Origin: Roseburia rectibacter
GTDB lineage: Bacteria; Bacillota; Clostridia; Lachnospirales; Lachnospiraceae
DNA length: 64,000 nucleotides
Direction of reading: 5' to 3'
NCBI RefSeq assembly: GCF_014287515.2
Contig: NZ_CP092473.1
Coordinates: 298,501 to 362,500 of the forward strand
In this document: positions 52,022-61,160 of the stretch, one piece after another
How the letters are laid out: each line of letters opens with the position of its first letter
Numbering within the stretch: position 1 is the first letter of the stretch
The notes under the pieces: model-generated
The model's input: the letters and a program-made list of their open reading frames with translations, nothing else
Told to the model about the DNA's origin: nothing
Databases searched by the model: none
Translations under genes and position numbers: made by a program

Positions 52022-53419
52022 ATGGCGAATTTAGCACTGACAGTAGAGAGAAAAGCATTCAGCGTCGCAATCGATGCTGCATTAAAAAGTTTGAACAAGG
52101 ATCGTGAGAAAGGATTATTACAGATCGTAGATCTTACAGAGAAATTTATGGGAGATAACTTCCGTAAAGAGGCTTATGACGGTGTAAGAAAAATGATTCA
52201 GAATCCGGATCACAAATGGATGCGTTATGTAAACCGTCTGTTAGATGAGACAGATCCGCATGTTGCGAAGATGACGGCATTAAACCTTGGATTTCAGGCT
52301 GCATTTTATGGAACAAAGACCATTCGTAAAATGAGAGAGGTTCATGGCTGCAATATTCCATGGCTGATCTTAATGGATCCAACTAGTGCATGTAACCTTC
52401 ACTGTACCGGATGCTGGGCAGCTGAGTACGGTAATAAATTAAATCTTTCCTTTGATGAACTTGACAGCATCGTAACACAGGGAAAAGAACTTGGTATTTA
52501 TTTTTACATGATGACTGGTGGAGAGCCGCTGGTTCGTAAAGCAGATATCATCAAACTTTGTGAGAAACACAATGACTGTGCATTCCACTGCTATACAAAC
52601 GGTACGCTCGTAGACCAGAAACTCTGCGATGATATGAAACGTGTCGGCAACCTTTCCTTATCCATCAGCCTTGAGGGATTTGAGGATGCGAACGATTTCC
52701 GCCGTGGAGAGGGCGTATATGATAAAGTTCTTCATGCAATGGATCTTTTACATGAGAACGGATTGATTTTCGGAAACAGTGTATGCTATACTAGCAAAAA
52801 CATGGATGCTGTTACATCTGACGAGTTCTTTGATCTTTTGATCGAGCATGGAAGCCGTTTCGCATGGTATTTCCATCTGATGCCGGTAGGTATGAAGGCA
52901 GCTCCGGATCTGATGCCGACCAAAGAACAGCGTGAATACATCTATCACAGAATCCGTGAGGTTCGTGCGATGGAAGGTGGAAAAGAGATCTTTGTTATGG
53001 ACTTCCAGAATGATGGAGAGTTCGTAGGCGGATGTATCGCAGGAGGAAGAAACTACTGCCACATCAACCCGAAGGGTGACGTGGAGCCTTGTGTATTTAT
53101 TCATTACTCCGGTGCAAATATCCGTGAGAAATCACTGTTAGAGTGCTTAAAACAGCCGTTATTCATGGCATACAGAGATAACCAGCCGTTCAATGAGAAT
53201 ATGCTTCGTCCATGCCCGATGCTTGAGAATCCTGAGATCTTACAGCGTATGGTACATGAAACAGGTGCACACTCCACAGATGTTGAGGAGGCAGAGCCGG
53301 TAGAACATTTATGTGGAAAATGTGAGGCATATGCATGTGAATGGAAAGAGACTGCAGACAGACTCTGGAAGGAGCATCCATACAAACAAAAAGGCTACAC
53401 CAATTTCAAAAAGAAATAA
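52022..53419 (+). CDS. Radical SAM / SPASM-domain protein
   Basis: The 465-residue protein binds the SAM-cleaving [4Fe-4S] cluster through DPTSACNLHCTGCWAAEYG (CxxxCxxC). The N-terminal 100 residues are helical. MTGGEPLVRKADI is the GGE motif. The C-terminal part has a SPASM-like set of Cys: NYCHINPKGDVEPCVF, LRPCPMLENP, and HLCGKCEAYACEW, for extra clusters. The substrate is unknown. ATG 52022 follows GGAGG and GGAG. The UPF0104 membrane protein gene follows after 50 bases, suggesting a shared task, possibly at the membrane. Confidence 0.88.
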   Translation: MANLALTVERKAFSVAIDAALKSLNKDREKGLLQIVDLTEKFMGDNFRKEAYDGVRKMIQNPDHKWMRYVNRLLDETDPHVAKMTALNLGFQAAFYGTKTIRKMREVHGCNIPWLILMDPTSACNLHCTGCWAAEYGNKLNLSFDELDSIVTQGKELGIYFYMMTGGEPLVRKADIIKLCEKHNDCAFHCYTNGTLVDQKLCDDMKRVGNLSLSISLEGFEDANDFRRGEGVYDKVLHAMDLLHENGLIFGNSVCYTSKNMDAVTSDEFFDLLIEHGSRFAWYFHLMPVGMKAAPDLMPTKEQREYIYHRIREVRAMEGGKEIFVMDFQNDGEFVGGCIAGGRNYCHINPKGDVEPCVFIHYSGANIREKSLLECLKQPLFMAYRDNQPFNENMLRPCPMLENPEILQRMVHETGAHSTDVEEAEPVEHLCGKCEAYACEWKETADRLWKEHPYKQKGYTNFKKK

Positions 53420-53468
53420 GTTTTGTTCACAGTTGCAGTGTGAGCAGCAATAATAAGGGGCGATTGTT

Positions 53469-54497
53469 ATCAGTAAAATACAAAAGCAGCTTTTAAAATG
53501 GGGACTGGTTCTGGCAGTCATTGGTATTATCGTGTATACTTTCCGTGATTCGGCAGGACCAATTTTAGAACAGTTAAAAAAAACATCACCGGCCGTTGTC
53601 ATTGGCATTTGTCTGATGGCAGCGGTATATCAGATCATAGAAGGCATTATCACGACCGTGCTCGCAAAGCAGTATCGGTCGTCTTTTGCATATAAAAATG
53701 GTATTACGAATGCGTTCCTTTGTTCTTTTTACCGGGTGGCAACGTTAGGAAGCGGTTCCGGAGTTGCAGCGATCATTTATCTGGGTGAGCATGGAATTGA
53801 ATATGGCGGGGGATTTGGACTGTATATGATACAGTATGCGCTCCACAAAATAAGCATTGCATTGTTTTCTGCAATCTTTTTTGTGATGAACTGGGAATTT
53901 ATGAGAAACTGGTTTGGTGATTATGCGGGACTTTTAGCTGCCGGATATGTGCTTACACTGGTGATAACACTTGGGTTGTTTTTATTCTGCTGTTCGAACC
54001 GGTTTCATCATCTGATCTGCCGGCTGCTTGACTTCGCAAATCAGAAATTTCATGGAAAATTTGAAATAATGGCAGAAGAGATCAAAAGGCAGTGCATGAT
54101 GCTTGAGGATGCTTCGAACCATCTGATGAAAAACAAAAAAGTTACCACAGAGGTGATCTTTCTTTGCCTGTTGAAATGCTGTTTCTGGTACGGAATACCG
54201 TATCTTCTTTTTAAAGGTGTCCGGTTTCAGGAAAATCCTGCACTGACTCTGGCGCAGGTGCTTGCGATCACGTCACTGTCTGTCATGCTTGCGGCAGTGA
54301 TTCCATCACCGGCAGGAATCGGATCGACAGAATTTGTTTTTACCAGCCTGTTTGCAGGGATCGTCGGGACAGGTATGGCGGGATCAGCGTCACTTCTGTA
54401 CCGTTTTGGCACATTTGTATTTCCATTTTTAGTGGGTACAGTTGTTGTGATTGTAAGGCATATCCGCAGGAAGAGAGCTTCTAAAGATCTCATCTGA
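53469..54497 (+). CDS. UPF0104/LPG-synthase-TM-like membrane protein with a probable ATC start
   Basis: The first GTG (53532) would cut into the first membrane helix (KWGLVLAVIGIIVYTF). The frame is open from 53457 and reads SKIQKQLLKWGLV right after ATC 53469. AAGGGG (53455-53460) lies 8 bases before that ATC, and the N-terminus then has the usual short basic lead. No ATG, GTG or TTG is available. The 342-residue product has 7-8 helices and the family segments FYRVATLGSGSGVAAIIYLG and IPSPAGIGSTEFVFTSLF. The soluble MprF part is missing, so lipid aminoacylation is not implied. Confidence 0.75.
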   Translation: MSKIQKQLLKWGLVLAVIGIIVYTFRDSAGPILEQLKKTSPAVVIGICLMAAVYQIIEGIITTVLAKQYRSSFAYKNGITNAFLCSFYRVATLGSGSGVAAIIYLGEHGIEYGGGFGLYMIQYALHKISIALFSAIFFVMNWEFMRNWFGDYAGLLAAGYVLTLVITLGLFLFCCSNRFHHLICRLLDFANQKFHGKFEIMAEEIKRQCMMLEDASNHLMKNKKVTTEVIFLCLLKCCFWYGIPYLLFKGVRFQENPALTLAQVLAITSLSVMLAAVIPSPAGIGSTEFVFTSLFAGIVGTGMAGSASLLYRFGTFVFPFLVGTVVVIVRHIRRKRASKDLI

Positions 54498-54596
54498 AAA
54501 GATTAGTTGTAATCTCAAAGTAAATATAGTAATATGAATAAAGGCACAAAACAGATAGTATACTGTATTTAAAACTGAATGAGGGAGGAGTTTCGT

Positions 54597-55529
54597 ATGC
54601 CGGGAGTAATTGTAGCACTTATTATTTTAATCATTGTGGCACTGCTTATCGCTGTATCCTGTGTAAAGATCGTTCCACAGGCAACTGCATGCGTGGTAGA
54701 GCGTCTGGGAGGTTATCTTGCAACATGGTCTGTAGGTATTCATTTTAAAGCACCGTTTATCGACCGTGTGGCAAAAAGAGTTGTATTGAAAGAACAGGTG
54801 GTGGATTTCCCGCCGCAGCCGGTTATCACAAAAGATAACGTAACGATGCAGATCGATACTGTTGTATATTTCCAGATCACAGACCCGAAGCTTTATGCAT
54901 ATGGAGTGGAAAATCCGATCATGGCGATCGAGAATCTGACAGCAACAACACTGCGTAACATCATTGGTGATCTTGAACTTGATGAGACACTGACATCGAG
55001 AGAGACAATCAACACGAAGATGAGATCTTCTTTAGATGTTGCGACTGATCCATGGGGAATCAAAGTCAACCGTGTTGAGTTAAAGAATATCATCCCGCCT
55101 GCAGCGATCCAGGATGCGATGGAGAAACAGATGAAGGCAGAGCGTGAGCGACGTGAAGCGATCCTGCGTGCAGAGGGTGAAAAGAAATCAACAGTCCTCG
55201 TTGCAGAAGGTAAGAAAGAATCTGCAATTCTTGACGCAGAGGCAGAGAAACAGGCAGCAATTTTACGTGCAGAGGCAAAGAAAGAGGCAACGATCCGCGA
55301 GGCAGAAGGTCAGGCAGAAGCTATTCTTAAGATCCAGCAGGCAAACGCAGATGGACTTCGTATGATCAAAGAAGCAGCACCGGATCAGAACGTGATCCAG
55401 TTAAAGAGCTTAGAGGCGTTTGCAAAAGCAGCAGACGGAAAAGCAACCAAGATCATCATTCCATCTGAGATTCAGGGAATCGCCGGTCTTGCAAAATCTG
55501 TTACGGAAATTGCAGCAGATCATAAATAA
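54597..55529 (+). CDS. SPFH/Band 7 (stomatin/QmcA-like) membrane protein
   Basis: The 310-residue protein has one N-terminal helix (about 4-24), the SPFH domain (IVPQATACVVERLGGYLATW, NVTMQIDTVVYFQITDPKLY) and a long Ala/Glu/Lys coiled coil (about 180-255). It forms membrane microdomain scaffolds, and its usual partner NfeD is encoded at 48217. ATG 54597 follows GGGAGGAG. TTGTAA (54507) and TAATAT (54530) may be its promoter. Confidence 0.92.
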   Translation: MPGVIVALIILIIVALLIAVSCVKIVPQATACVVERLGGYLATWSVGIHFKAPFIDRVAKRVVLKEQVVDFPPQPVITKDNVTMQIDTVVYFQITDPKLYAYGVENPIMAIENLTATTLRNIIGDLELDETLTSRETINTKMRSSLDVATDPWGIKVNRVELKNIIPPAAIQDAMEKQMKAERERREAILRAEGEKKSTVLVAEGKKESAILDAEAEKQAAILRAEAKKEATIREAEGQAEAILKIQQANADGLRMIKEAAPDQNVIQLKSLEAFAKAADGKATKIIIPSEIQGIAGLAKSVTEIAADHK

Positions 55530-55548
55530 AATCAAAAAAGGTTATCAG

Positions 55549-55579
55549 AACGGATGGTGCGCATGTTGTACCATCCGTT
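55549..55579. other. Perfect 10-bp hairpin between the SPFH and argF genes
   Basis: AACGGATGGT (55549-55558) pairs with ACCATCCGTT (55570-55579). No T run follows on the plus strand. It may stop or slow transcription or bind a regulator of argF. Confidence 0.5.
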
Positions 55580-55628
55580 GTGGCATAAAAAGATAATATA
55601 CACAGCCATGTAAAGGAGAGAGAAAGAC

Positions 55629-56633
55629 ATGAATTTAAAAGGACGTAATTTTTTAAAATTAATGGATTTTACACCAGAAGAGATTACATATATGATCGAC
55701 CTTGCAGCGGATCTGAAAGCAAAGAAAAAACAGGGTATTGCGCATGATTGTCTGACAGGAAAAAATATCGCACTTATTTTTGAAAAGACAAGCACCAGGA
55801 CACGTTGTTCTTTTGAGGTGGCAGCCCATGATCTTGGCATGCATGTAACTTACTTAGATCCTTCGGGTTCCCAGATCGGCAAAAAAGAGAGCATTCCGGA
55901 TACCGCTCGTGTGTTGGGACATATGTTTGATGGTATTGAATATCGTGGATATGGACAGGATATCGTGGAAGAGCTCGCAGAATATGCCGGTGTGCCGGTA
56001 TGGAATGGTCTGACCAATGAATTTCATCCGACTCAGATGCTTGCCGATATGCTGACGATCCGTGAGCATCTTGGCAGATTAAAAGGTGTGAGACTGGTTT
56101 ACATGGGTGATGCCCGCTATAATATGGGTAATTCCCTGATGGTGACCTGTGCAAAACTTGGTATGGATTTTGTTGCATGCACAAGCAAAAAGTATTTCCC
56201 GGATGCAAAACTGGTAGAGTACTGTGAAGGTGTTGCAAAAGAGACAGGAGCAACCATTACACTGACAGAAGATGTCAAAGAGGGCACAAAAGACGCAGAT
56301 GTTATTTATACGGATGTATGGGTATCCATGGGTGAACCGGATGAGATCTGGGAGGAACGTCTTCATGATCTGATGCCATATCAGGTAAATGCGAAAGCTA
56401 TGGCAAATGCAAAACCGGATGCCATTTTCATGCACTGTCTGCCTGCATTCCATGACTTAAAGACCAAGATCGGCAAAGAAGTTTATGAGAAGTTTGGTTA
56501 CAGTGAATTAGAAGTAACGGATGAAGTATTTGAGAGTAAACAGTCTGTCGTATTTGATGAGGCAGAAAACCGTATGCATACGATCAAAGCAGTCATGTTT
56601 GCAACACTTGGTGGAGAACAGTGTGAAAAATAA
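55629..56633 (+). CDS. argF: Ornithine carbamoyltransferase
   Basis: It makes citrulline from ornithine and carbamoyl phosphate for arginine synthesis or, in reverse, arginine fermentation. The 334-residue enzyme has [20 protein letters not shown] (STRTR), [12 protein letters not shown] (HPTQ), ornithine-site D and SMG in [12 protein letters not shown], and [10 protein letters not shown] (HCLP). ATG 55629 follows AAAGGAGAG. No other arginine genes are near, so its direction in metabolism is open. Confidence 0.95.
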   Translation: MNLKGRNFLKLMDFTPEEITYMIDLAADLKAKKKQGIAHDCLTGKNIALIFEKTSTRTRCSFEVAAHDLGMHVTYLDPSGSQIGKKESIPDTARVLGHMFDGIEYRGYGQDIVEELAEYAGVPVWNGLTNEFHPTQMLADMLTIREHLGRLKGVRLVYMGDARYNMGNSLMVTCAKLGMDFVACTSKKYFPDAKLVEYCEGVAKETGATITLTEDVKEGTKDADVIYTDVWVSMGEPDEIWEERLHDLMPYQVNAKAMANAKPDAIFMHCLPAFHDLKTKIGKEVYEKFGYSELEVTDEVFESKQSVVFDEAENRMHTIKAVMFATLGGEQCEK

Positions 56634-56662
56634 GTGTATCAGACAAAAATGGAGGACACTAG

Positions 56663-57640
56663 ATGAGGACGCAGCTACTAGCGGCATTAAAGGAAGCTGA
56701 TGATTATATTTCCGGACAGGAACTGTGTGAGCGTTTCGGCGTATCGCGCACTGCAATCTGGAAAGCGGTAAAACAGTTAAAAGAAGCGGGATATGTGATC
56801 GAGGCGGTGCAGAATAAAGGATACAAGATCGTGTCGACACCGGATTGTCTGAATAAGGCAGAATTGGAAAGCATCCGGAAAACAAAATGGGCAGGACGTG
56901 AGATCTTTTATTTTGATACGATAGATTCTACCAATACAAAAGCAAAACAGCTTGCAGAGGAAGGTCATCCGACCGGTACACTGGTCGTTGCGGAGAAGCA
57001 GGAAGCCGGACGCGGCCGCCGTGGAAGAGGATTTGAATCTCCGGCAGGAGTCGGAATATTTATGACGCTGGTGCTCAAACCGGATTTTGCCCCTGACCGT
57101 GCTTCCATGCTGACACTGATCGCAGCACTTGCGGTATCGAAAGCGATATCGGAGAAAACAGGCGTAGACGCAGGTATTAAGTGGCCGAATGACATTGTGA
57201 TGAACGGCAGAAAAGTCTGCGGAATCTTAACGGAGATGAGTGCACAGTTAGATTACATCAATCATGTTGTCATTGGAATCGGTATCAATGTCCGGAATCA
57301 ATCATTTCCAAAAGAGATTGAACAGATAGCAACCTCGATCCTGATGGAGACCGGTTTACGTGTGAACCGCGCAGAACTGATCGAGGCAGTATTAGAGCAG
57401 TTCGAACGATATTATGAGATATTCTTAGAGACGGAAGATTTAAGCGGCCTGGTAAAAGAATACAATGCGCACCTGATCAATATGCAAAAACAGGTCAGAG
57501 TGTTAGATCCAAAAGAGCCTTATGAGGCGAAAGCAATGGGAATCACGCCGCATGGCGAACTGATCGTGGATACTTGGGAAGGCAGAAAACTGGTATCCTC
57601 CGGCGAAGTTTCCGTGAGAGGAGTATACGGATATGTCTGA
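56663..57640 (+). CDS. birA: Biotin-protein ligase / biotin repressor BirA
   Basis: The 325-residue bifunctional form has an N-terminal winged helix (ELCERFGVSRTAIWKAVKQL, residues about 20-40), so it can repress biotin genes. The ligase core has DSTNTKAKQLAEEG, KQEAGRGRRGRGFESPAGV (GRGRxGR biotinyl-AMP loop) and IKWPNDIVMNGRKVCGIL. The C-terminal SH3-like domain is present. ATG 56663 follows GGAGG. It overlaps the next gene by 8 bases and lies in the argF-birA-coaX-dusB run. Confidence 0.94.
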   Translation: MRTQLLAALKEADDYISGQELCERFGVSRTAIWKAVKQLKEAGYVIEAVQNKGYKIVSTPDCLNKAELESIRKTKWAGREIFYFDTIDSTNTKAKQLAEEGHPTGTLVVAEKQEAGRGRRGRGFESPAGVGIFMTLVLKPDFAPDRASMLTLIAALAVSKAISEKTGVDAGIKWPNDIVMNGRKVCGILTEMSAQLDYINHVVIGIGINVRNQSFPKEIEQIATSILMETGLRVNRAELIEAVLEQFERYYEIFLETEDLSGLVKEYNAHLINMQKQVRVLDPKEPYEAKAMGITPHGELIVDTWEGRKLVSSGEVSVRGVYGYV

Positions 57641-57974
57641 GAGAGAAGAAGTGGTGCTCTGCGGAGCGAGCGCTTACAATAAAAAATTTTATCTGAATCA
57701 GGATTTCAAGGGACTTCCGGATTCGATCAAAGATGAATTAAAGATCATGTGTGTTCTTTTTACGGAAGATATTGGTGGTATTTTTCAGGTAGTCTTTGAT
57801 GAGGAGGGCAATCTGGAGTTTCGTACTTCCAGTGATGAGAATGATCTTTTATATGATGAGATCGGCTGTGGGTTAAAGATACGTGAACTGCAGCGTACAA
57901 AAGAAGAACTGCTTCGTGCTTTGGAAATGTATTATAAAGTGCTATATATTGGCATGGACGAATCAGAAATGTAA
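57633..57974 (+). CDS. Short conserved-looking protein of unknown function (DUF6145-like)
   Basis: The 113-residue soluble protein starts MSEREEVVLCGASAYNKKFY and contains FTEDIGGIFQVVFDEEGNLE, with a C-terminal helix. I believe it is DUF6145 of Lachnospiraceae, but cannot confirm. It overlaps birA by 8 bases and lies 21 bases before coaX, so it is co-transcribed with them. No function can be named. Confidence 0.7.
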   Translation: MSEREEVVLCGASAYNKKFYLNQDFKGLPDSIKDELKIMCVLFTEDIGGIFQVVFDEEGNLEFRTSSDENDLLYDEIGCGLKIRELQRTKEELLRALEMYYKVLYIGMDESEM

Positions 57975-57995
57975 AGAAAAAGGTAGGAAAATACG

Positions 57996-58787
57996 ATGGT
58001 AATCACGATTGACGTAGGAAATACAAATATCACAGTGGGTGTATTCCGTGGGGATGAGGTAATGGCAAGTTTTCGTATCACGACGAAGATGCCGCGTACA
58101 TCGGACGAGTATGGAATGCTTTTGTCAAATCTGTTAGAGCAGAATAAGATCAGACATGATGACATCGAGGATGCAATCATAGCTTCTGTTGTTCCAAATG
58201 TTATGCATTCCTTAGAGGGTGCGATCATCAAATATTTTGGTATCAATCCGATCATTGTGGAGCCGGGTACCAAAACAGGAATCCGCGTGGTAACCGAGAA
58301 CCCGCGGCAGATCGGTGCAGACCGTATCGTGGATGCGGCAGCAGCATATGAGCTGTATGGCGGACCGGTACTGGTACTTGATTTTGGCACTGCCACTACG
58401 TATGATCTGGTCGATAAAAACGGAGCATTTGTTTCCGGGGTAACTGCACCGGGAATCCGCATTTCTGCAAAAGCGTTGTGGGAAGATGCGGCAAAACTGC
58501 CGGAGATCGAGATCCGCAAACCGGAGAGCATTCTTGCAAAAGAAACGATCTCAAGTATGCAGGCAGGACTGGTATATGGACAGATCGGACAGACAGAATA
58601 TATTGTAAAAAATATGATCAGAGAGGCTGACATGGGAGAGGTCAAGGTGGTCGCAACCGGCGGTCTTGGACGTATCATTGCAAATGAGACAGATGTGATC
58701 GATGTATACGATCCGAACCTGACTTTAAAAGGAATGAACCTTATTTATAAGAAACAGAATCGTAAATCCGGTAAGATCAGGAAATAA
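57996..58787 (+). CDS. coaX: Type III pantothenate kinase
   Basis: It phosphorylates pantothenate in the first step of coenzyme A synthesis. The 263-residue product has [63 protein letters not shown] and [13 protein letters not shown], all typical of CoaX. ATG 57996 follows AGGTAGG. It often stands next to birA and dusB in Firmicutes, as it does here. Confidence 0.95.
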   Translation: MVITIDVGNTNITVGVFRGDEVMASFRITTKMPRTSDEYGMLLSNLLEQNKIRHDDIEDAIIASVVPNVMHSLEGAIIKYFGINPIIVEPGTKTGIRVVTENPRQIGADRIVDAAAAYELYGGPVLVLDFGTATTYDLVDKNGAFVSGVTAPGIRISAKALWEDAAKLPEIEIRKPESILAKETISSMQAGLVYGQIGQTEYIVKNMIREADMGEVKVVATGGLGRIIANETDVIDVYDPNLTLKGMNLIYKKQNRKSGKIRK

Positions 58788-58805
58788 GAGATATTTGATC
58801 GGGAG

Positions 58806-58822
58806 ATTCAGGATACCTGAAT
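58806..58822. other. Small inverted repeat between coaX and dusB
   Basis: ATTCAGG (58806-58812) and CCTGAAT (58816-58822) pair perfectly around ATA. It could be a small hairpin or operator. Confidence 0.45.
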
Positions 58823-58860
58823 TGGATATGAGAGAGTAAATTATTTAGGAAAATGGTGGT

Positions 58861-59844
58861 ATGGGAGAGATCAGACGACTTAAGATTGGAAATGTAACGT
58901 TAGAAAATAACCTGATACTAGCACCGATGGCAGGCGTAACAGACCTGCCATTTCGTTTGCTTTGCAAGGAACAGGGAGCAGGGCTGCTTTGCATGGAGAT
59001 GGTGAGTGCAAAAGCGATTCTCTATAAAAACAGAAATACCGAAGAGCTGTTAACGATCGATAAGCGGGAAAATCCGGTGTCGCTTCAGCTGTTTGGTTCT
59101 GATCCGGATATCATGAGTGAGATCGCGAAACAGATTGAGGACAGACCGTTTGATATTTTAGATATCAACATGGGCTGCCCGGTGCCGAAAGTAGTCAACA
59201 ACGGTGATGGTTCTGCACTGATGAAAAATCCAAAACTTGCCGGAGAGATTATTGAAAAGACAGCGCGGGCAATCAAAAAACCGGTTACAGTGAAAATCAG
59301 GAAAGGTTTTGATGAGGAGCATGTCAATGCGGTTGAGATGGCACACATTGCACAGGAATCCGGTGCAGCGGCAGTGGCGGTCCATGGCAGGACGAGATCG
59401 CAGTTTTACTCCGGAAAAGCCGACTGGGATATCATAAGACAGGTAAAAGAAGCGGTCTCGATACCGGTCATCGGAAACGGTGATATCTTAACAGCAAAAG
59501 ATGTGATCGCGATGCAGAAACAGACCGGCTGCGACGGCTTTATGATCGCACGCGGCGCCGAGGGCAATCCGTGGATCTTTGCACAGATTCTTCATTATTT
59601 TAAGACGGGGGAAGAACTCCCGAAACCGACTTTTGAGGAAGTGACACAGATGCTCCTTCGGCATGCCCGTATGCAGCTTGAATTTAAAGGCGAATATACT
59701 GGTATCCGTGAGATCAGGAAACATGCCGCCTGGTATACAGCCGGCTACCGTAACTCTTCTAAGCTGCGGGGCAGGATCAACGAGGTGGAGACATATGAGC
59801 AGCTTGAGGCATTGTTTCAGGAGGTTTGCGGTTTTATGGCATGA
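58861..59844 (+). CDS. dusB: tRNA-dihydrouridine synthase
   Basis: The 327-residue flavoenzyme reduces uridines in the tRNA D-loop. It has LILAPMAGVTDLPFRLL, VSLQLFGSDPDIM, DINMGCPVPKVVNNGDGSAL (active-site Cys and substrate loop), TVKIRKGFDEEH, AVHGRTRSQFYSG, IPVIGNGDI and GFMIARGAEGNPWIF, and a C-terminal helical domain. It follows coaX in the usual Firmicute order. ATG 58861 follows GGTGGT. Confidence 0.94.
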   Translation: MGEIRRLKIGNVTLENNLILAPMAGVTDLPFRLLCKEQGAGLLCMEMVSAKAILYKNRNTEELLTIDKRENPVSLQLFGSDPDIMSEIAKQIEDRPFDILDINMGCPVPKVVNNGDGSALMKNPKLAGEIIEKTARAIKKPVTVKIRKGFDEEHVNAVEMAHIAQESGAAAVAVHGRTRSQFYSGKADWDIIRQVKEAVSIPVIGNGDILTAKDVIAMQKQTGCDGFMIARGAEGNPWIFAQILHYFKTGEELPKPTFEEVTQMLLRHARMQLEFKGEYTGIREIRKHAAWYTAGYRNSSKLRGRINEVETYEQLEALFQEVCGFMA

Positions 59845-60010
59845 TCCGAGTGCCAAAAGGCGATTCGTGACTTAGCGACTGGCAGAAAAATTCAATCCGG
59901 TAAAGTTAAAATGAAGGAAACAAAAAAGACATAAGTAAAATTCCGGAAAAAGTACTGAATCAGAAAATGCTGTCATAAAGATGGAAAAAGGAATATGACG
60001 GAGAAGCGCG

Positions 60011-60550
60011 ATGTACTTTTCCAATGAATTTTTATATGATTTTAAACCAGTGTACGAAGGCATTCTTGCGGCAAAAAGTGTGAAGCCGGAGTGCGCGATT
60101 GTCGAGGTGATCGATGAGGAACCGGATGGAGCAGGGATGTTTGAGCCGGCAGGGACGCTCGATGTGCTGGAGCAGATCGGGGATGAGCTTAATGCGCTTA
60201 CAATTTATACAGACCGGCCTGCATATTTTCATGAGTTTGCAGAGACAATGTATGAGAAGACCGGACTGGTTTCACTTATCGTATCGAAAAAGCGTCTTGG
60301 ATTAGCAAAGAATAAGGAAAAAAACAGCAGTATTTTTCTGCTTGATTTTGAATGGAACAGTGCTTTGTATGAAAAACAGATCGCGTTGGGAAAACATTAT
60401 ATTCCAATCCATAAAAAAACCTGGCGAACAGCCGAAAATCTTGACATAGCAGTACCTATCGGTTATAATACTGTGATTGTTAAGAGACCAAAAAAGAAAA
60501 CGGGGGCGCCGTGGCAGGACAGATTTGAGAAGGCTTTTTATCGTTCATAG
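60011..60550 (+). CDS. Hypothetical protein (179 aa)
   Basis: The 179-residue protein has no membrane helix or signal peptide and mixed alpha/beta character. Segments such as ECAIVEVIDEEPDGAGMFE, GLVSLIVSKKRLGL and TAENLDIAVPIGYNTVIVK look like strands of one domain. A basic C-terminus (KRPKKKTGAPWQDRF) ends it. I do not recognise a family. It lies between dusB and greA on the same strand, 166 and 72 bases apart. ATG 60011 has only a weak site (GACGGAG). Confidence 0.6.
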   Translation: MYFSNEFLYDFKPVYEGILAAKSVKPECAIVEVIDEEPDGAGMFEPAGTLDVLEQIGDELNALTIYTDRPAYFHEFAETMYEKTGLVSLIVSKKRLGLAKNKEKNSSIFLLDFEWNSALYEKQIALGKHYIPIHKKTWRTAENLDIAVPIGYNTVIVKRPKKKTGAPWQDRFEKAFYRS

Positions 60551-60622
60551 CGTCTGGCGCAAGGCTTTGTGCCGCCGTATACATGAACCGAACAATAATT
60601 ATTATAAAGAAGGGTAAATGCA

Positions 60623-61102
60623 ATGGACAAGAAAAACATTCTGACTTACGAGGGACTCAAGAAACTGGAAGACGAATTAGAGAACTTAAAGGTTGTAAGA
60701 AGAAAAGAAGTTTCACAGAAGATCAAAGAGGCAAGAGAGCAGGGAGACTTATCTGAGAACGCTGAGTACGACGCTGCAAAGGACGAGCAGAGAGACATCG
60801 AAGCACGTATTGAAGAACTTGAGAAAATCTTAAAGAATGCAGAAGTAGTTGTCGAGGAAGAGGCTGATCTTGATAAAGTAAGCATCGGATGCAGCGTAAA
60901 GATCCTTGACTGCGAATTTGATGAGGAATTAGAGTATAAGATTGTTGGTTCTACCGAGGCTAACAGCTTAAAAGGCAAGATTTCCAACGAATCACCGGTT
61001 GGTAAGGCACTGCTTGGCAAACAGGTAGGTGATACCGTTACTGTTGAGACACCGGCAGGAGAGTTTTCATACAAAGTGCTTTCAATTCACAGAGCAAACT
61101 AA
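60623..61102 (+). CDS. greA: Transcription elongation factor GreA
   Basis: GreA rescues stalled RNA polymerase by cleaving the transcript end. The 159-residue product has the N-terminal coiled coil with [39 protein letters not shown] (catalytic acidic tip) and a C-terminal FKBP-like domain ending [19 protein letters not shown] 60623 follows AGAAGGG. lysS follows after 58 bases, so both may be co-transcribed. Confidence 0.95.
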   Translation: MDKKNILTYEGLKKLEDELENLKVVRRKEVSQKIKEAREQGDLSENAEYDAAKDEQRDIEARIEELEKILKNAEVVVEEEADLDKVSIGCSVKILDCEFDEELEYKIVGSTEANSLKGKISNESPVGKALLGKQVGDTVTVETPAGEFSYKVLSIHRAN

Positions 61103-61160
61103 GAGATATGATAGTCGGGCAGAAAGACTGTCCGGGGAATAAAACAAGTGGAGGATAAAC

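Noticed and set aside
57932..58678. Minus-strand frame of 248 codons inside coaX
   Set aside because: Covers the pantothenate kinase motifs on the other strand. Composition is that of a shadow frame.
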